From the NCBI GenBank assembly GCA_947625285.1, contig CANQNS010000011.1, forward strand, positions 1 to 61,643: a DNA stretch of 61,643 nucleotides, written 5' to 3'. The notes under the pieces are model-generated. The model was not told the origin of the DNA. It was given only the letters and a program-made list of their open reading frames with translations, and did not search any database. The DNA is from an uncultured Oscillospiraceae bacterium. GTDB taxonomy: Bacteria; Bacillota; Clostridia; Oscillospirales; Oscillospiraceae. This document shows positions 1 to 7,223 of this stretch, piece after piece (the stretch's first letter is position 1; the number at the start of each line of letters is the position of its first letter). A program made the position numbers and the translations under genes.

Positions 1-456
1 GCCCAGGCCCAGTACAGCCACCCGTTTGCCCCGGTACAGCATCCCGTCGCAGGTGGCGCAGTAGCTGACGCCCCGGCCCAGCAGCTCCGCCTCGCCGGGG
101 AAGGACGTCCCCTGCTGGGCTCCCGCCGCCAATATCAGCGACCGGGCCTGGTACACGTCCCGCTCCGCGCTTACCATGAACTGGCCGCCGAAGGCCACCG
201 CGCCGGTGACCCGGCAGGTCACGGGGACGATGCCCCGGGCCGCCAGCCCGTCCAGCATGGCCGCCAGCAGGTCCCGGCCGCTGACGGCCGGCAAGCCGGG
301 GTAGTTGTCGATGCGGGGGGCCTTCGCCAAGAGCGAGCGCATGGGGTCCGCGCCCAGCACCGTCACGGTCCGGCCCCGGGCATGGGCCGTCAACGCCGCC
401 GAGATGCCCGCCGGCCCCGCGCCCAATATAAGGATGTCACAGACCGCCTCGTCCAT
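1..456 (-). CDS. trxB: Thioredoxin reductase-like FAD/NAD(P)H oxidoreductase, C-terminus off the left edge
   Basis: Reading leftward from an ATG at 456 there is an open frame of 152 codons with no stop before the window edge, so this is the N-terminal half of the protein. It shows the FAD-binding Rossmann glycine motif GAGPAG (residues 12-17) and the redox-active pair C133-A-T-C136 followed by DG, the hallmark of low-molecular-weight thioredoxin reductases. The family moves electrons from NAD(P)H through FAD to thioredoxin or a related disulfide partner in the cytoplasm. The start is supported by a purine-rich site (GGAGGCGGAG) directly upstream. The NADP-binding domain starts at the edge (VAVLGLG), so cofactor preference cannot be read. 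It could be a thioredoxin reductase paralogue working with another partner. Confidence 0.88.
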   Translation of the reverse strand, partial: MDEAVCDILILGAGPAGISAALTAHARGRTVTVLGADPMRSLLAKAPRIDNYPGLPAVSGRDLLAAMLDGLAARGIVPVTCRVTGAVAFGGQFMVSAERDVYQARSLILAAGAQQGTSFPGEAELLGRGVSYCATCDGMLYRGKRVAVLGLG

Positions 457-491
457 GCTCCGCCTCCGGGTCCATTATCTTCCAACGAGTT

Positions 492-521
492 ATTGTATCA
501 CAGCCACGCCGCCCCCCGCAA
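492..521 (-). promoter_or_regulatory. Putative promoter of the thioredoxin reductase gene
   Basis: On the minus strand a TTGCGG (516-521) and a TACAAT (492-497) are separated by 18 bases and lie about 35 bases before the ATG at 456. The -35 lies beside a GC hairpin (GCCGCC/GGCGGC, about 507-530). Motif match only. Confidence 0.45.
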
Positions 522-596
522 GAGGCGGCGCGTGTTTAGTATGCGCTTTTTGCGCCGGGTCATAGCGTGCAAGCGAAACCAGGTGTCGCAGTACAG

Positions 597-733
597 GTTT
601 GAGAGCCAGGACCGGAAGTGTCCCTCGACCCGCATGATGTGAAGCGAAGCGAAACCGTGCGGGCGAGGGATACTTTCGGACTGGCTCCGACACCCAGTTA
701 GACGCTCTATTTCGGTATCGGGACCAGCCCGAC
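597..733. repeat. Structured intergenic repeat, unit alpha copy 1
   Basis: A 137-base unit that recurs 255 bases downstream at 852-988 with about 95 percent identity. Each copy folds into one long imperfect hairpin: bases beginning GAGCCAGG pair with bases ending CTGGCTC across a loop rich in GAAGCGAAGCGAAAC. One position differs between copies on both arms in a way that keeps the base pair (see findings). The unit ends in TATCGGGACCAGCC, which is also the left arm of unit beta. Open frames across it are repeat translation, not genes. Confidence 0.75.
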
Positions 734-830
734 AGCATTTCCGCCCGCTCGCGGCTCGCTTCGCGCCCGAAATCGCGTGGCGGAAACGCTGCCGGTTCTG
801 GTCTTCGGACCGTCGGTGCGCCGCTCTTAA
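718..830. repeat. Structured intergenic repeat, unit beta copy 1
   Basis: A unit of roughly 110 bases with outer arms GGGACCAGCC...CATTTCCGC and GCGGAAACGCTGCCGG...CTGGTC that are nearly complementary over about 23 pairs including G-U. The core CTCGCGGCTCGCTTCGCG also folds on itself. Related copies occur at 1098-1190 and 9957-10070, and the core is almost unchanged in all three. Confidence 0.7.
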
Positions 831-851
831 GGGGCAGCCTTGGCAGTAATG

Positions 852-988
852 GTTTGAGAGCCAGGGCCGGAAGTGTCTCTCGACCCGCATGATGAGAAGC
901 GAAGCGAAACTGTGCGGGCGAGAGATACTTTCGGACTGGCTCCGACACCCCGTTAGACGCTCTATTTCGGTATCGGGACCAGCCCGAC
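852..988. repeat. Structured intergenic repeat, unit alpha copy 2
   Basis: The second 137-base copy of the unit at 597-733. Most differences between the copies are transitions, and one pair is compensatory within the stem. It is followed by further hairpins: CCGCAAGC/GCTTGCGG (1021-1051) and a 12-bp stem 1062-1073/1078-1089 with loop GGCA. Confidence 0.72.
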
Positions 989-1097
989 TCGTCGTCGCCC
1001 GCAAGCCAGGTCTCCCTTTGCCGCAAGCGGCAAAGCTCAAATGGCTTGCGGCTCCTCCTCTCCCCAAAAGGCAGGCATGCCTTTTGGGGACCCCTTA

Positions 1098-1190
1098 GGC
1101 CCGCTCGCGGCTCGCTTCGCGCCCGAAATCGCGTGGCGGAAACGCTGCCGATTCTGGTCCTCGGCCTTTCAGTGCGCCGCTCTCAAGGAG
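1098..1190. repeat. Structured intergenic repeat, unit beta copy 2, 3' UTR of the thioesterase gene
   Basis: Shares the core of the beta unit but lacks the left GGGACCAGCC arm. It ends directly at the stop codon of the minus-strand gene at 1195, so it would be transcribed as that gene's 3' UTR. The minus-strand RNA also has a GTGCGCTC/GAGCGGCGCAC hairpin just after the stop. Confidence 0.68.
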
Positions 1191-1194
1191 CGCA

Positions 1195-1605
1195 CTATTC
1201 CTCCGCCAGAGCGGACAGGGCGTCGTACAAGCCGGGGCAGGCGTTTTGCAGCCGCAGCAGCTTCCCGTCGGGGCTTACGAAACAATGCTCCGAATGGGCC
1301 TGGCAGGCCACGGTCCCGTCGGCCTTCGTCATCTCATACCCCAGCCGGAGCCGCACGCCGTTGGACCGCTCCACCCGCACTGTCACGGTCACCTCGTCCG
1401 GGAAGGTGGTGGCGGTCTTATACCGGCACTCCACGCTCATCACCGGCGAGCCGATGCCGGCGGCCTCCAGCCTGTCGTAGCTGTAGCCCAGCTCGTCCAA
1501 AAAGGCGATGCGGGCCTCCTCCATCCAGTGGATGTAGTTGGCGTGGTGGGTGATGCCCATCTTATCCGTTTCGTAATACTGCACCTTATGGCGATAGGGT
1601 GTCAT
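1195..1605 (-). CDS. Acyl-CoA thioesterase, YbgC/4-hydroxybenzoyl-CoA thioesterase family
   Basis: A 136-residue single hotdog-fold protein, the normal length for the family. The N-terminal stretch TDKMGITHHANY (residues 13-24) matches the YbgC active-site helix, with Asp14 the expected catalytic acid and the HANY signature intact. Family members hydrolyse acyl-CoA thioesters in the cytoplasm; the natural substrate cannot be read from sequence. Its ATG overlaps the stop of the upstream HAD phosphatase by four bases (ATGA at 1602-1605), so the two are very likely cotranscribed and translationally coupled. A beta-type structured repeat follows the stop codon. Confidence 0.9.
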   Translation of the reverse strand: MTPYRHKVQYYETDKMGITHHANYIHWMEEARIAFLDELGYSYDRLEAAGIGSPVMSVECRYKTATTFPDEVTVTVRVERSNGVRLRLGYEMTKADGTVACQAHSEHCFVSPDGKLLRLQNACPGLYDALSALAEE

Positions 1606-2333
1606 TTTTTCTCCTCCATTTCCAGCGCGGCAAAGCTGTCCACCCGCCAGTCGGCCAGGGCGTTTATGGCCGCCCGGTCCGGGTCTGAGTACGCGTCATA
1701 CACCGCCGCCACGGCCAGCCCCGCTCCCTTGGCCGCCTGCACGCCGGCGAGGGAGTCCTCAAAGACCACGCACTCCTCCGCGCTCAGGCCCAGGTCCCCC
1801 AGGGCCCGCAGATATATCTCCGGGTCCGGCTTGATGTTTTGCACGTCCTCGCAGGTATAGACCCGCTCAAACACATCGTCCAGCGGGGCTTTATCCAGGA
1901 TATTTCGGTTCTTCGTCCGATAGCTCTCTATGCTCCACCGGCGGCCGGTGGTAGTCAGCGCAAGGATATATCCGGCCTCTTTCAGCGTCCGCAAAAACGC
2001 CGCCGCGCCGGGCTTATAATCCACCGCTTCCTCCAGGTAGGTCCGGGCGATGGCATAGCGGCGGGACTGTATCTCCCCCGGCGGCAGGGGGCTTTTATAT
2101 TTTTCCTTCAGCCGCTGGCAGTAGCGGAAATAGGGCTCCGGGTCGTCCCGGAAAAGGGACAGGGACTCGTCCCGGAAACGCTGGATGGCCGCTCGGTCCG
2201 GCGCGGCGCCGGCCAGGGCGCGGATCAGCGTTTCGTCCGTGGCGTTCCACACGCCGATGGAGTCCAGCAGCGTGCCGTCCAGATCGAACAACACCGCTTT
2301 CCGGCCCCGCAGGATATCGTCTTTCAGCGACAT
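1602..2333 (-). CDS. HAD-superfamily phosphatase (phosphoglycolate phosphatase/beta-phosphoglucomutase-like)
   Basis: 243 residues with all four HAD motifs: nucleophile Asp17 and Asp19 in FDLDGT, the motif II Thr in LTTTGR, the Lys in KPDPEIY, and the metal-binding FEDSLAG. The helical insert after motif I marks a type I cap, as in Gph/PgmB-like enzymes. It should dephosphorylate a small metabolite in the cytoplasm with Mg2+; the substrate is not predictable. It overlaps the thioesterase by four bases, hinting at a shared metabolite-repair role, but that is inference. Confidence 0.88.
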   Translation of the reverse strand: MSLKDDILRGRKAVLFDLDGTLLDSIGVWNATDETLIRALAGAAPDRAAIQRFRDESLSLFRDDPEPYFRYCQRLKEKYKSPLPPGEIQSRRYAIARTYLEEAVDYKPGAAAFLRTLKEAGYILALTTTGRRWSIESYRTKNRNILDKAPLDDVFERVYTCEDVQNIKPDPEIYLRALGDLGLSAEECVVFEDSLAGVQAAKGAGLAVAAVYDAYSDPDRAAINALADWRVDSFAALEMEEKK

Positions 2334-2397
2334 ATTTATCTCTCTTCCACAAAAGTTCCGGCCGGCGTTATCCGCCGGCCGGTATGCGCCGTTGTGC

Positions 2398-2733
2398 TTA
2401 TTTTTTCAGCATTTCCAGGATCTCGTCCGCGCTCTTGCCGCTGCTGACCAGCTTGGTGACCACGTTCTCGATCTCCGCCTTCTTTGCCACGGCGTTTTCG
2501 ATGGCCGCGATCTCCGCCTTTTTCTCCTCCAGCTTCAGCAGGGCCCGGTCCGCGGCGCGCACCTGCTTACGCTTGTCCGCCAGCAGTTTTTTCTGCTTGC
2601 CGATGGTCTCCAGGATCTCGGCCTGCTCGGCCTCGAGAGCCTTTTTCGCTTCCTGCTGGGCCGCGATCTTGGCCTCCACGTCGGCAAGGGACAGATTCTT
2701 TTTCTTGTTCTTGCTACCCTTGGGTCTGGGCAT
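2398..2733 (-). CDS. Small basic coiled-coil protein with AT-hook-like N-terminus, unknown function
   Basis: 111 residues. Residues 1-12 (PRPKGSKNKKK) form a very basic tail resembling an AT-hook or histone-tail segment. Residues 15-90 are almost continuous charged heptads rich in Ala, Glu and Lys, a strong coiled-coil signature, and the end (SADEILEMLKK) is a short amphipathic helix. No enzyme motif is seen. RBS AAGGAGG and a good promoter lie upstream. A nucleoid-associated or DNA-bridging role is possible from composition but unproven. Confidence 0.75.
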   Translation of the reverse strand: MPRPKGSKNKKKNLSLADVEAKIAAQQEAKKALEAEQAEILETIGKQKKLLADKRKQVRAADRALLKLEEKKAEIAAIENAVAKKAEIENVVTKLVSSGKSADEILEMLKK

Positions 2734-2771
2734 GATAAAGTCCTCCTTGGATCATTATTGTTCGTGCAATG

Positions 2772-2800
2772 ATTATAAATAATCCCGCGTAAAAATACAA
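2772..2800 (-). promoter_or_regulatory. Promoter of the coiled-coil protein gene
   Basis: Minus-strand TTGTAT (2795-2800), 17-base spacer, TATAAT (2772-2777), then an untranslated leader of about 30 bases with AAGGAGG. It lies in an A+T-rich island (2750-2890) unlike the surrounding GC-rich DNA. Confidence 0.65.
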
Positions 2801-2893
2801 GCTTAAATTGCAAATATTTTTTTAAATATTTTTGCCCGCCGGCAAAGGAGGTCGAAATATGTTGATATTTTTATGGGGCGTTTTTCCCGCCGG

Positions 2894-3736
2894 TCATTTC
2901 CGATAAAACAATATCCCCAGCGTTCCCGGCCCGCAGTGACAGGAAACGGTGCATCCGGCGCGGGTATGTATGACCTGCTGAAAGGGCGCCAGGGCCCGGA
3001 CCTGCTCCTCCGCCGCGGCGCGGATATCCTCGCTGACGCCGGAGTCGGTGATGAATATCCGCCCGGCGTCCACCGTCTCCGGGTCCGCCAGCCGGTCCTT
3101 TATGTAGGCGCACACGCACTCTTTCAGGCTGCCCCGGTATTTTTTGCCCACGCCCATGACCCCGTCTTTGACGAAGATGCAGGGATGCAGCCGCAGCAGA
3201 TTGGCCCCCATGGCCGCCAGCGCGCTGCACCGGCCGCCCTTACGCAGATATTCCAGCGTGTCCACCACGAAGCTCACGTCCAGCTTCTCCCGCTTGGCCT
3301 CCAGAGCGGCGTGGATGTCCGCCGCGTCCATGCCGGCGGCCGCCATATCGCAGGCGTCCAGGACCAGGTGGCCGATGCCCGTGGACAGGCTCCGGCTGTC
3401 CACCACATACACGCCGCCTACCTCCTCCGCCGCGATGCGGGCGTTCTGGCAGCAGGCGGACATCTCCGCGCTGATGGTGAAGTGGATCACCGCGTCATAG
3501 CTCTCCCGCAGGGCCGTGAACACGTCGACATACTCCTGCACGTTCACTGCCGCGGTGGTAGCCAGACGGCCCGTGGCCCGGATCTTCTCATACAGCCCGT
3601 CCGGGTCGATGTCCACCCCGTCGCGCATATCCCCTTCCCCGCAGTTGACCCGCAGGGGCGTGATGGTGATGCCGTACCTCTCTATGAGCTCCGGCGTCAG
3701 GTCGCAGGTGCTGTCCGCTGTCACTTTGATCTTCAT
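2894..3736 (-). CDS. DegV family fatty-acid-binding protein
   Basis: 280 residues, full length for the family. The N-terminal STCDLTPELIERYGI segment, the central Ser/Thr-rich lipid pocket (FTISAEMSACCQNA) and the STGIGHLVLDA region are typical of DegV/FakB proteins. These bind a free fatty acid and, with FakA kinase, present it for phosphorylation and phospholipid synthesis. No fakA is in the window, so which kinase it serves is unknown. RBS GGGAGG precedes ATG 3736. The gene follows cca by only a few bases and is probably cotranscribed with it. Confidence 0.9.
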   Translation of the reverse strand: MKIKVTADSTCDLTPELIERYGITITPLRVNCGEGDMRDGVDIDPDGLYEKIRATGRLATTAAVNVQEYVDVFTALRESYDAVIHFTISAEMSACCQNARIAAEEVGGVYVVDSRSLSTGIGHLVLDACDMAAAGMDAADIHAALEAKREKLDVSFVVDTLEYLRKGGRCSALAAMGANLLRLHPCIFVKDGVMGVGKKYRGSLKECVCAYIKDRLADPETVDAGRIFITDSGVSEDIRAAAEEQVRALAPFQQVIHTRAGCTVSCHCGPGTLGILFYRK

Positions 3737-3739
3737 ATG

Positions 3740-5113
3740 TCATTCCTCCCGCGTCTTATGGGTCTTGTCCGTTTTCTTCCTGTTTATGATCTCCGCCGCC
3801 AGAGCCATCAGCGGCTCCCGCTGATTGGGCGCCGTCCCGTCCATCACCCGCTCCAGCAGCGCGTCCAAGGTCCGGCCCACCGCCGGGCCCGGCCGGACCC
3901 CCATAGCCAGGATGTCCCGGCCGTTCACCGCCAGGCTCTTCACGTCAAAGCAGGCCGACGGCCCCGCCAGGACCGTTTCCAACACCGCCTCCGCCCCGTC
4001 GATGACCGCCCGGTTTTCTGCCCGCACGGCGTCGGACCGGTCCGCGCTGTCGGCCCGCCAGCACTGGAACAGCTGCCCCACCGCCTCCCGGCCCGCCTTT
4101 GCCAGCAGCCGGCGCATGGCCCGCTCCGTCTGGGGCGGCCGGATGTCGTGGTAGTGGATGAGCAGGCATACCCGCCGGCGGGTGTCGTTGTCGCACCGCA
4201 GCCGGCGCAAGATATCGTCCGCCATAGCCTCGCCCCGGGCGGCGTGGCCGTAAAAGTGTCCCACGCCGTCCTGGTCCGTGAAAAACGTGTCGGGCTTGCC
4301 CACGTCGTGCAGCAGCATGGCAAGCCGCAGCACCGGCGACCGGGCGGCGGCGTCCACCGCCATGGTGGTGTGGGTCCAGACGTCGTGGATATGGTGGGGA
4401 TTTTTCTGGTCGAAGCCCGCCTCCGCCGCCAGAGCGGGGATGATCTGAAAGATCACCGGGGCAAACTCCCGCAGCGTCCGGCCCGCGCCGGGGCCGGTCA
4501 GGATGCCCTTCAGCTCGGAAAACACCCGCTCCCGGGCGATGCTGTCCAGCAGGGCCCGGTTTTCCACCGCGCTGGCCGCCGTGGTCTCCTCCACGGCGAA
4601 GTCCAGCCTGGAGGCGAACCGCAGCGCCCGCAGTATGCGCAGCGCGTCCTCGGAAAACCGCCGGTCCGGGTCCCCCACGCAGCGGATCAGCCCCGCCCGC
4701 AGGTCCGCTTGGCCGCCAAATGGGTCGATCACATCCCCCGACAGCCCCAGGGCCATGGCGTTGACGGTGAAGTCCCGCCGGGCCAGGTCCTCCCGGAGAC
4801 TGGACACGAAAGCCACGCTGTCCGGCCGGCGGTGGTCCCGGTAGGTCCCGTCCGTGCGGAAAGTGGTGATCTCCACGGGACGGCCCTCGGAGATCACCGT
4901 CACCGTGCCGTGCTTCACGCCCGTCTCCACCAGCCGCCAGCCGGCGAACACCGCCTCCACCTGCTCCGGCAGCGCGGAGGTGCAGAGGTCCCAGTCCGCG
5001 GGCGTCACGCCCATGAGACAGTCCCGCACGCACCCGCCCACGGGGTATGCCTCGTACCCCGCGTCCCGCAGGGCCGCCAGCGCCGTATGCACATAGGGGG
5101 GTATGGGGAACAT
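3740..5113 (-). CDS. cca: CCA-adding tRNA nucleotidyltransferase with HD domain
   Basis: 457 residues. The class II nucleotidyltransferase head is intact: GGCVRD at 26-31 and the metal-binding pair D40-W-D42. The RNA-binding region RRDFTVNAMAL and the RILRALRFASRL motif follow. The C-terminal half carries an HD phosphohydrolase motif (LLHDVGKP), as in E. coli-type CCA enzymes. It completes or repairs the 3' CCA end of tRNAs. The only tRNA in this window already encodes CCA, so a repair role is plausible. Confidence 0.93.
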   Translation of the reverse strand: MFPIPPYVHTALAALRDAGYEAYPVGGCVRDCLMGVTPADWDLCTSALPEQVEAVFAGWRLVETGVKHGTVTVISEGRPVEITTFRTDGTYRDHRRPDSVAFVSSLREDLARRDFTVNAMALGLSGDVIDPFGGQADLRAGLIRCVGDPDRRFSEDALRILRALRFASRLDFAVEETTAASAVENRALLDSIARERVFSELKGILTGPGAGRTLREFAPVIFQIIPALAAEAGFDQKNPHHIHDVWTHTTMAVDAAARSPVLRLAMLLHDVGKPDTFFTDQDGVGHFYGHAARGEAMADDILRRLRCDNDTRRRVCLLIHYHDIRPPQTERAMRRLLAKAGREAVGQLFQCWRADSADRSDAVRAENRAVIDGAEAVLETVLAGPSACFDVKSLAVNGRDILAMGVRPGPAVGRTLDALLERVMDGTAPNQREPLMALAAEIINRKKTDKTHKTREE

Positions 5114-5126
5114 CCGATCACCTGAC

Positions 5127-5155
5127 TTGAATTTCCGGGAATACTACGATATAAT
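5127..5155 (+). promoter_or_regulatory. Promoter of the DtxR-family regulator
   Basis: TTGAAT (5127-5132), 17-base spacer, TATAAT (5150-5155), about 31 bases before the GTG start at 5187. No convincing inverted-repeat metal box was recognised beside it. Confidence 0.65.
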
Positions 5156-5186
5156 CAAACTATCCTGAAGGCTGGGAGGTGCGCCC

Positions 5187-5606
5187 GTGAACATCCATGA
5201 ATCCGCGGAGGATTACCTGGAATCCATCTATATGCTGACCTTGGAAAAGGGCTATGCCCGCTCCATCGACGTGGCGAACGCCCTGGGCTATTCCAAGCCG
5301 TCGGTGAGCGTTGCCATGAAGCAGCTGGAGGAAAACGGCTACATACGCCGGGACGCGGAGCGGCTGCTGTACTTGGAGGACAAGGGCCTTGCCATCGCCA
5401 AACGCATCTATGAGCGGCATGAGACCCTGGCGGCGGTGCTGATGAGCCTGGGGGTGGAGCGGGCGACCGCCTACAAGGACGCCTGCAAGATCGAGCACGA
5501 TCTGTCCGACGAGACCTTTGCCGCCATCCAGGCCCACATGGCCGCCCACGGCCAGACCCTCCCGGACATCGCCGCCCATCGTCAGGCCCACCAGGGACAG
5601 GACTAA
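5187..5606 (+). CDS. DtxR/MntR-family metal-dependent transcriptional repressor
   Basis: 139 residues: an N-terminal winged helix-turn-helix (5-65) and a metal-binding/dimerisation domain (66-139), without the SH3-like third domain of DtxR itself. By alignment from memory the likely metal ligands are D9, E12, H78, C100, E103 and H104. C100-x-x-E-H matches the iron regulators DtxR/IdeR, whereas D9 and E12 match the manganese regulator MntR. GTG start at 5187 with GGGAGG seven bases upstream. No metal transporter is adjacent, so its targets lie elsewhere. Confidence 0.88.
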   Translation: MNIHESAEDYLESIYMLTLEKGYARSIDVANALGYSKPSVSVAMKQLEENGYIRRDAERLLYLEDKGLAIAKRIYERHETLAAVLMSLGVERATAYKDACKIEHDLSDETFAAIQAHMAAHGQTLPDIAAHRQAHQGQD

Positions 5607-5635
5607 GTATACCGCGTTTTCCAAAAAATGCAACC

Positions 5636-5665
5636 AGGCCGTCGGCCCGTCGGGGCCGGCGGCCT
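5636..5665. other. Strong GC hairpin after the DtxR-family gene
   Basis: A 13-bp stem (5636-5648 with 5653-5665, one G-U) and a 4-base loop, 30 bases past the regulator stop. No U-tract follows, so it is not a canonical terminator; it may stabilise the 3' end. Confidence 0.45.
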
Positions 5666-5714
5666 GAGCGGCTTTCGCTCCCATTCCTTCGTTCTTTCCG
5701 CGCTTTTGCCCGGC

Positions 5715-5743
5715 TTGTACCGGGACCCAAAGCGTGGTAGAAT
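5715..5743 (+). promoter_or_regulatory. Promoter of the leader peptide/MFS attenuator transcript
   Basis: TTGTAC (5715-5720), exactly 17 bases, TAGAAT (5738-5743). Initiation near 5750 would leave about 24 bases before the leader-peptide ATG, with AGGAGG centred in them. Confidence 0.7.
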
Positions 5744-5773
5744 AAAGACATTCTTATAAAAGGAGGCCCTGAT

Positions 5774-5821
5774 ATGCCTGTTTTGCCCCTTGCGATCGTC
5801 TCCGCTCCATGCAAGGTTTGA
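5774..5821 (+). CDS. 15-residue regulatory leader peptide of the MFS gene
   Basis: ATG at 5774 preceded by AGGAGG (5761-5766) with 7-base spacing, then 15 codons to TGA at 5819: MPVLPLAIVSAPCKV. The first ten residues have the hydrophobic pattern and register of the ErmC leader MGIFSIFVIS, whose ribosome stalls with codon 9 in the P site; codon 9 here is Val in LAIV. The last five codons form one arm of the alternative stems described for 5804-5926. Position, RBS strength, size and overlap with the stems support a translated attenuator peptide. The stalling drug is unknown. Confidence 0.75.
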   Translation: MPVLPLAIVSAPCKV

Positions 5822-5926
5822 GGATGAGCTGACGGGAGGCAAACACACGTCAGCTATTGCATGGAGCCATAAACGGATATCCTCAGGCCTTGCAGATTTG
5901 ATATCCAAAAGATCAAAGGAGCAAGG
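5804..5926 (+). promoter_or_regulatory. Alternative stem-loops sequestering the MFS ribosome-binding site (translational attenuator)
   Basis: Four mutually exclusive segments are visible. Stem 1:2 is a perfect 11 bp (5804-5814 with 5857-5867) enclosing an 8-bp stem (5827-5834 with 5848-5855). Stem 3:4 hides the MFS RBS: 5888-5893 with 5921-5926 and 5897-5902 with 5912-5917, masking AAAGGAG. Alternative stem 1b:3 joins 5810-5825 with 5879-5894 (16 pairs including two G-U) and would free the RBS. A 7-bp stem 5875-5881/5900-5906 is a further option. A ribosome stalled near codon 9 would cover 5804-5814 and favour 1b:3. The model is inference from base pairing. Confidence 0.7.
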
Positions 5927-5931
5927 TCGAA

Positions 5932-7218
5932 ATGAAAAAAGCATATCGTGAACTGAAAACATTTCTGGTTTTATGGTCCACGCAGAGCCTGTCGCAGCTG
6001 GGCAGCGAGATGACATACTTTGCGTTGACGCTGTGGCTGTACGAAAAGACAGGTTCCGCGCTGCGGACGGCGCTGCTGTCCATCTGCTCCTGCGGGCCAT
6101 ACGTGCTCATGAGCGTTTTCGCCGGGGCGTTGAGCGACCGGTGGGACAAAAAGCGGACCATGCTGGGCTGCGACGCCTTCGCGGCCTGCTGTTCGGCGGC
6201 GGTGCTGGTCCTGCTGCGGCTGGACGCCCTGCGGCCGGCGCACCTGTACGTTCTCAACGCCGTGAGCGGCCTTATGAACACGGTCCAGCAGCCCGCCGGC
6301 GATGTAGCCATGACCCTCATCACGCCAAAGGCGCAGTATCAGCGGACCAGCGCGCTTCGGTCCCTGTCCGGTTCCCTTGTCACGATCCTGCATCCGCCGC
6401 TTGCCACGGCGCTGTTCGCCCTGGCGGGGATGGAGTGCGTGATCGTTGTGGACCTGGCCACCTTTGCCGCGGCGTTCCTGGCCCTGGCGCTTTTCGTGCG
6501 CATACCGGCGGCGGCCCCGGAGAGGACGGACGCGCCGGAGAGCTCTCTCTGGACCAGCGCGAAAGAGGGGCTGTCCTATCTGCGGGAAAACGGTCTCATC
6601 CTGACGCTGATCCTGTTTCTGGCGGGCGTGAACTTTGTGGCGTCGGCCTTTGACGCGGCGCTGCCAGCCTATGTGCTGCCCCGGGAAAACGGCGGCGAGG
6701 CGGTTTTGGGGATCGTGACCTCCTGCGCGGGGCTCGCCACGCTGGCGGGCAGCCTTCTTGTGACAGTGATGCCGCCGCCCCGGGACCGGGTCCGGGTGAT
6801 CTGCCGGACCATGCTGCTGTCATTGGGGACAGAGAATTTCATCCTGGCGTTTGCCAGGACTCCCGGCTGGTGGTGTCTGGCCCAGCTCGCCGGGTGGATC
6901 GTGGTGCCGGTGATGAACGCCAACCTGGACGTGATACTGCGCAGCGCCATCCCGCCGCAGATGCAGGGCCGGGTCTATTCCTGCCGGAATACGCTGCAGT
7001 TTTTCACCATTCCCCTGGGGCTGTTCTCGGGCGGTTTTTTGGTGGACCGGGTCTGCGAGCCGCTGATGGCGGCGGATCCCAGGGGCGTTCTGGCCCGGCT
7101 GTTCGGCCAGGGTCCCGGTTCCGGCGCGGCTCTCATGATGTTCCTGCTCGGCGCGGCCGGGGTCGCTGTCTGCGTCGGTTTTGGCCGGGTCCTCCGAAAA
7201 TATGAATATAAGGAATAG
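5932..7218 (+). CDS. MFS drug efflux transporter (macrolide-efflux/Mef-like)
   Basis: 428 residues with about 12 hydrophobic helices. The SDRWDKKRTMLGCD motif between helices 2 and 3 is the MFS signature loop, and the N-terminal FLVLWSTQSLSQLGSEMTYF resembles Mef/TetV-type exporters. Members use the proton gradient to export antibiotics. RBS AAAGGAG (5915-5921) precedes ATG 5932 and can be masked by upstream pairing. The leader peptide resembling ErmC leader suggests induction by a ribosome-targeting drug. Substrate is not predictable, and other small hydrophobic compounds are possible. Confidence 0.85.
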   Translation: MKKAYRELKTFLVLWSTQSLSQLGSEMTYFALTLWLYEKTGSALRTALLSICSCGPYVLMSVFAGALSDRWDKKRTMLGCDAFAACCSAAVLVLLRLDALRPAHLYVLNAVSGLMNTVQQPAGDVAMTLITPKAQYQRTSALRSLSGSLVTILHPPLATALFALAGMECVIVVDLATFAAAFLALALFVRIPAAAPERTDAPESSLWTSAKEGLSYLRENGLILTLILFLAGVNFVASAFDAALPAYVLPRENGGEAVLGIVTSCAGLATLAGSLLVTVMPPPRDRVRVICRTMLLSLGTENFILAFARTPGWWCLAQLAGWIVVPVMNANLDVILRSAIPPQMQGRVYSCRNTLQFFTIPLGLFSGGFLVDRVCEPLMAADPRGVLARLFGQGPGSGAALMMFLLGAAGVAVCVGFGRVLRKYEYKE

Positions 7219-7223
7219 TCAAA

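Noticed and set aside
490-1098. Overlapping open frames on both strands across the repeat region
   Set aside because: They translate the alpha and beta repeats, share duplicated Arg/Ser-rich segments, and have no RBS; the DNA is better explained as structured non-coding repeats.
2873-5125. 750-codon open frame on the plus strand opposite degV and cca
   Set aside because: Its His/Pro/Arg/Gly-rich composition is what the complement of GC-rich coding DNA gives. Both minus-strand genes carry recognisable motifs.
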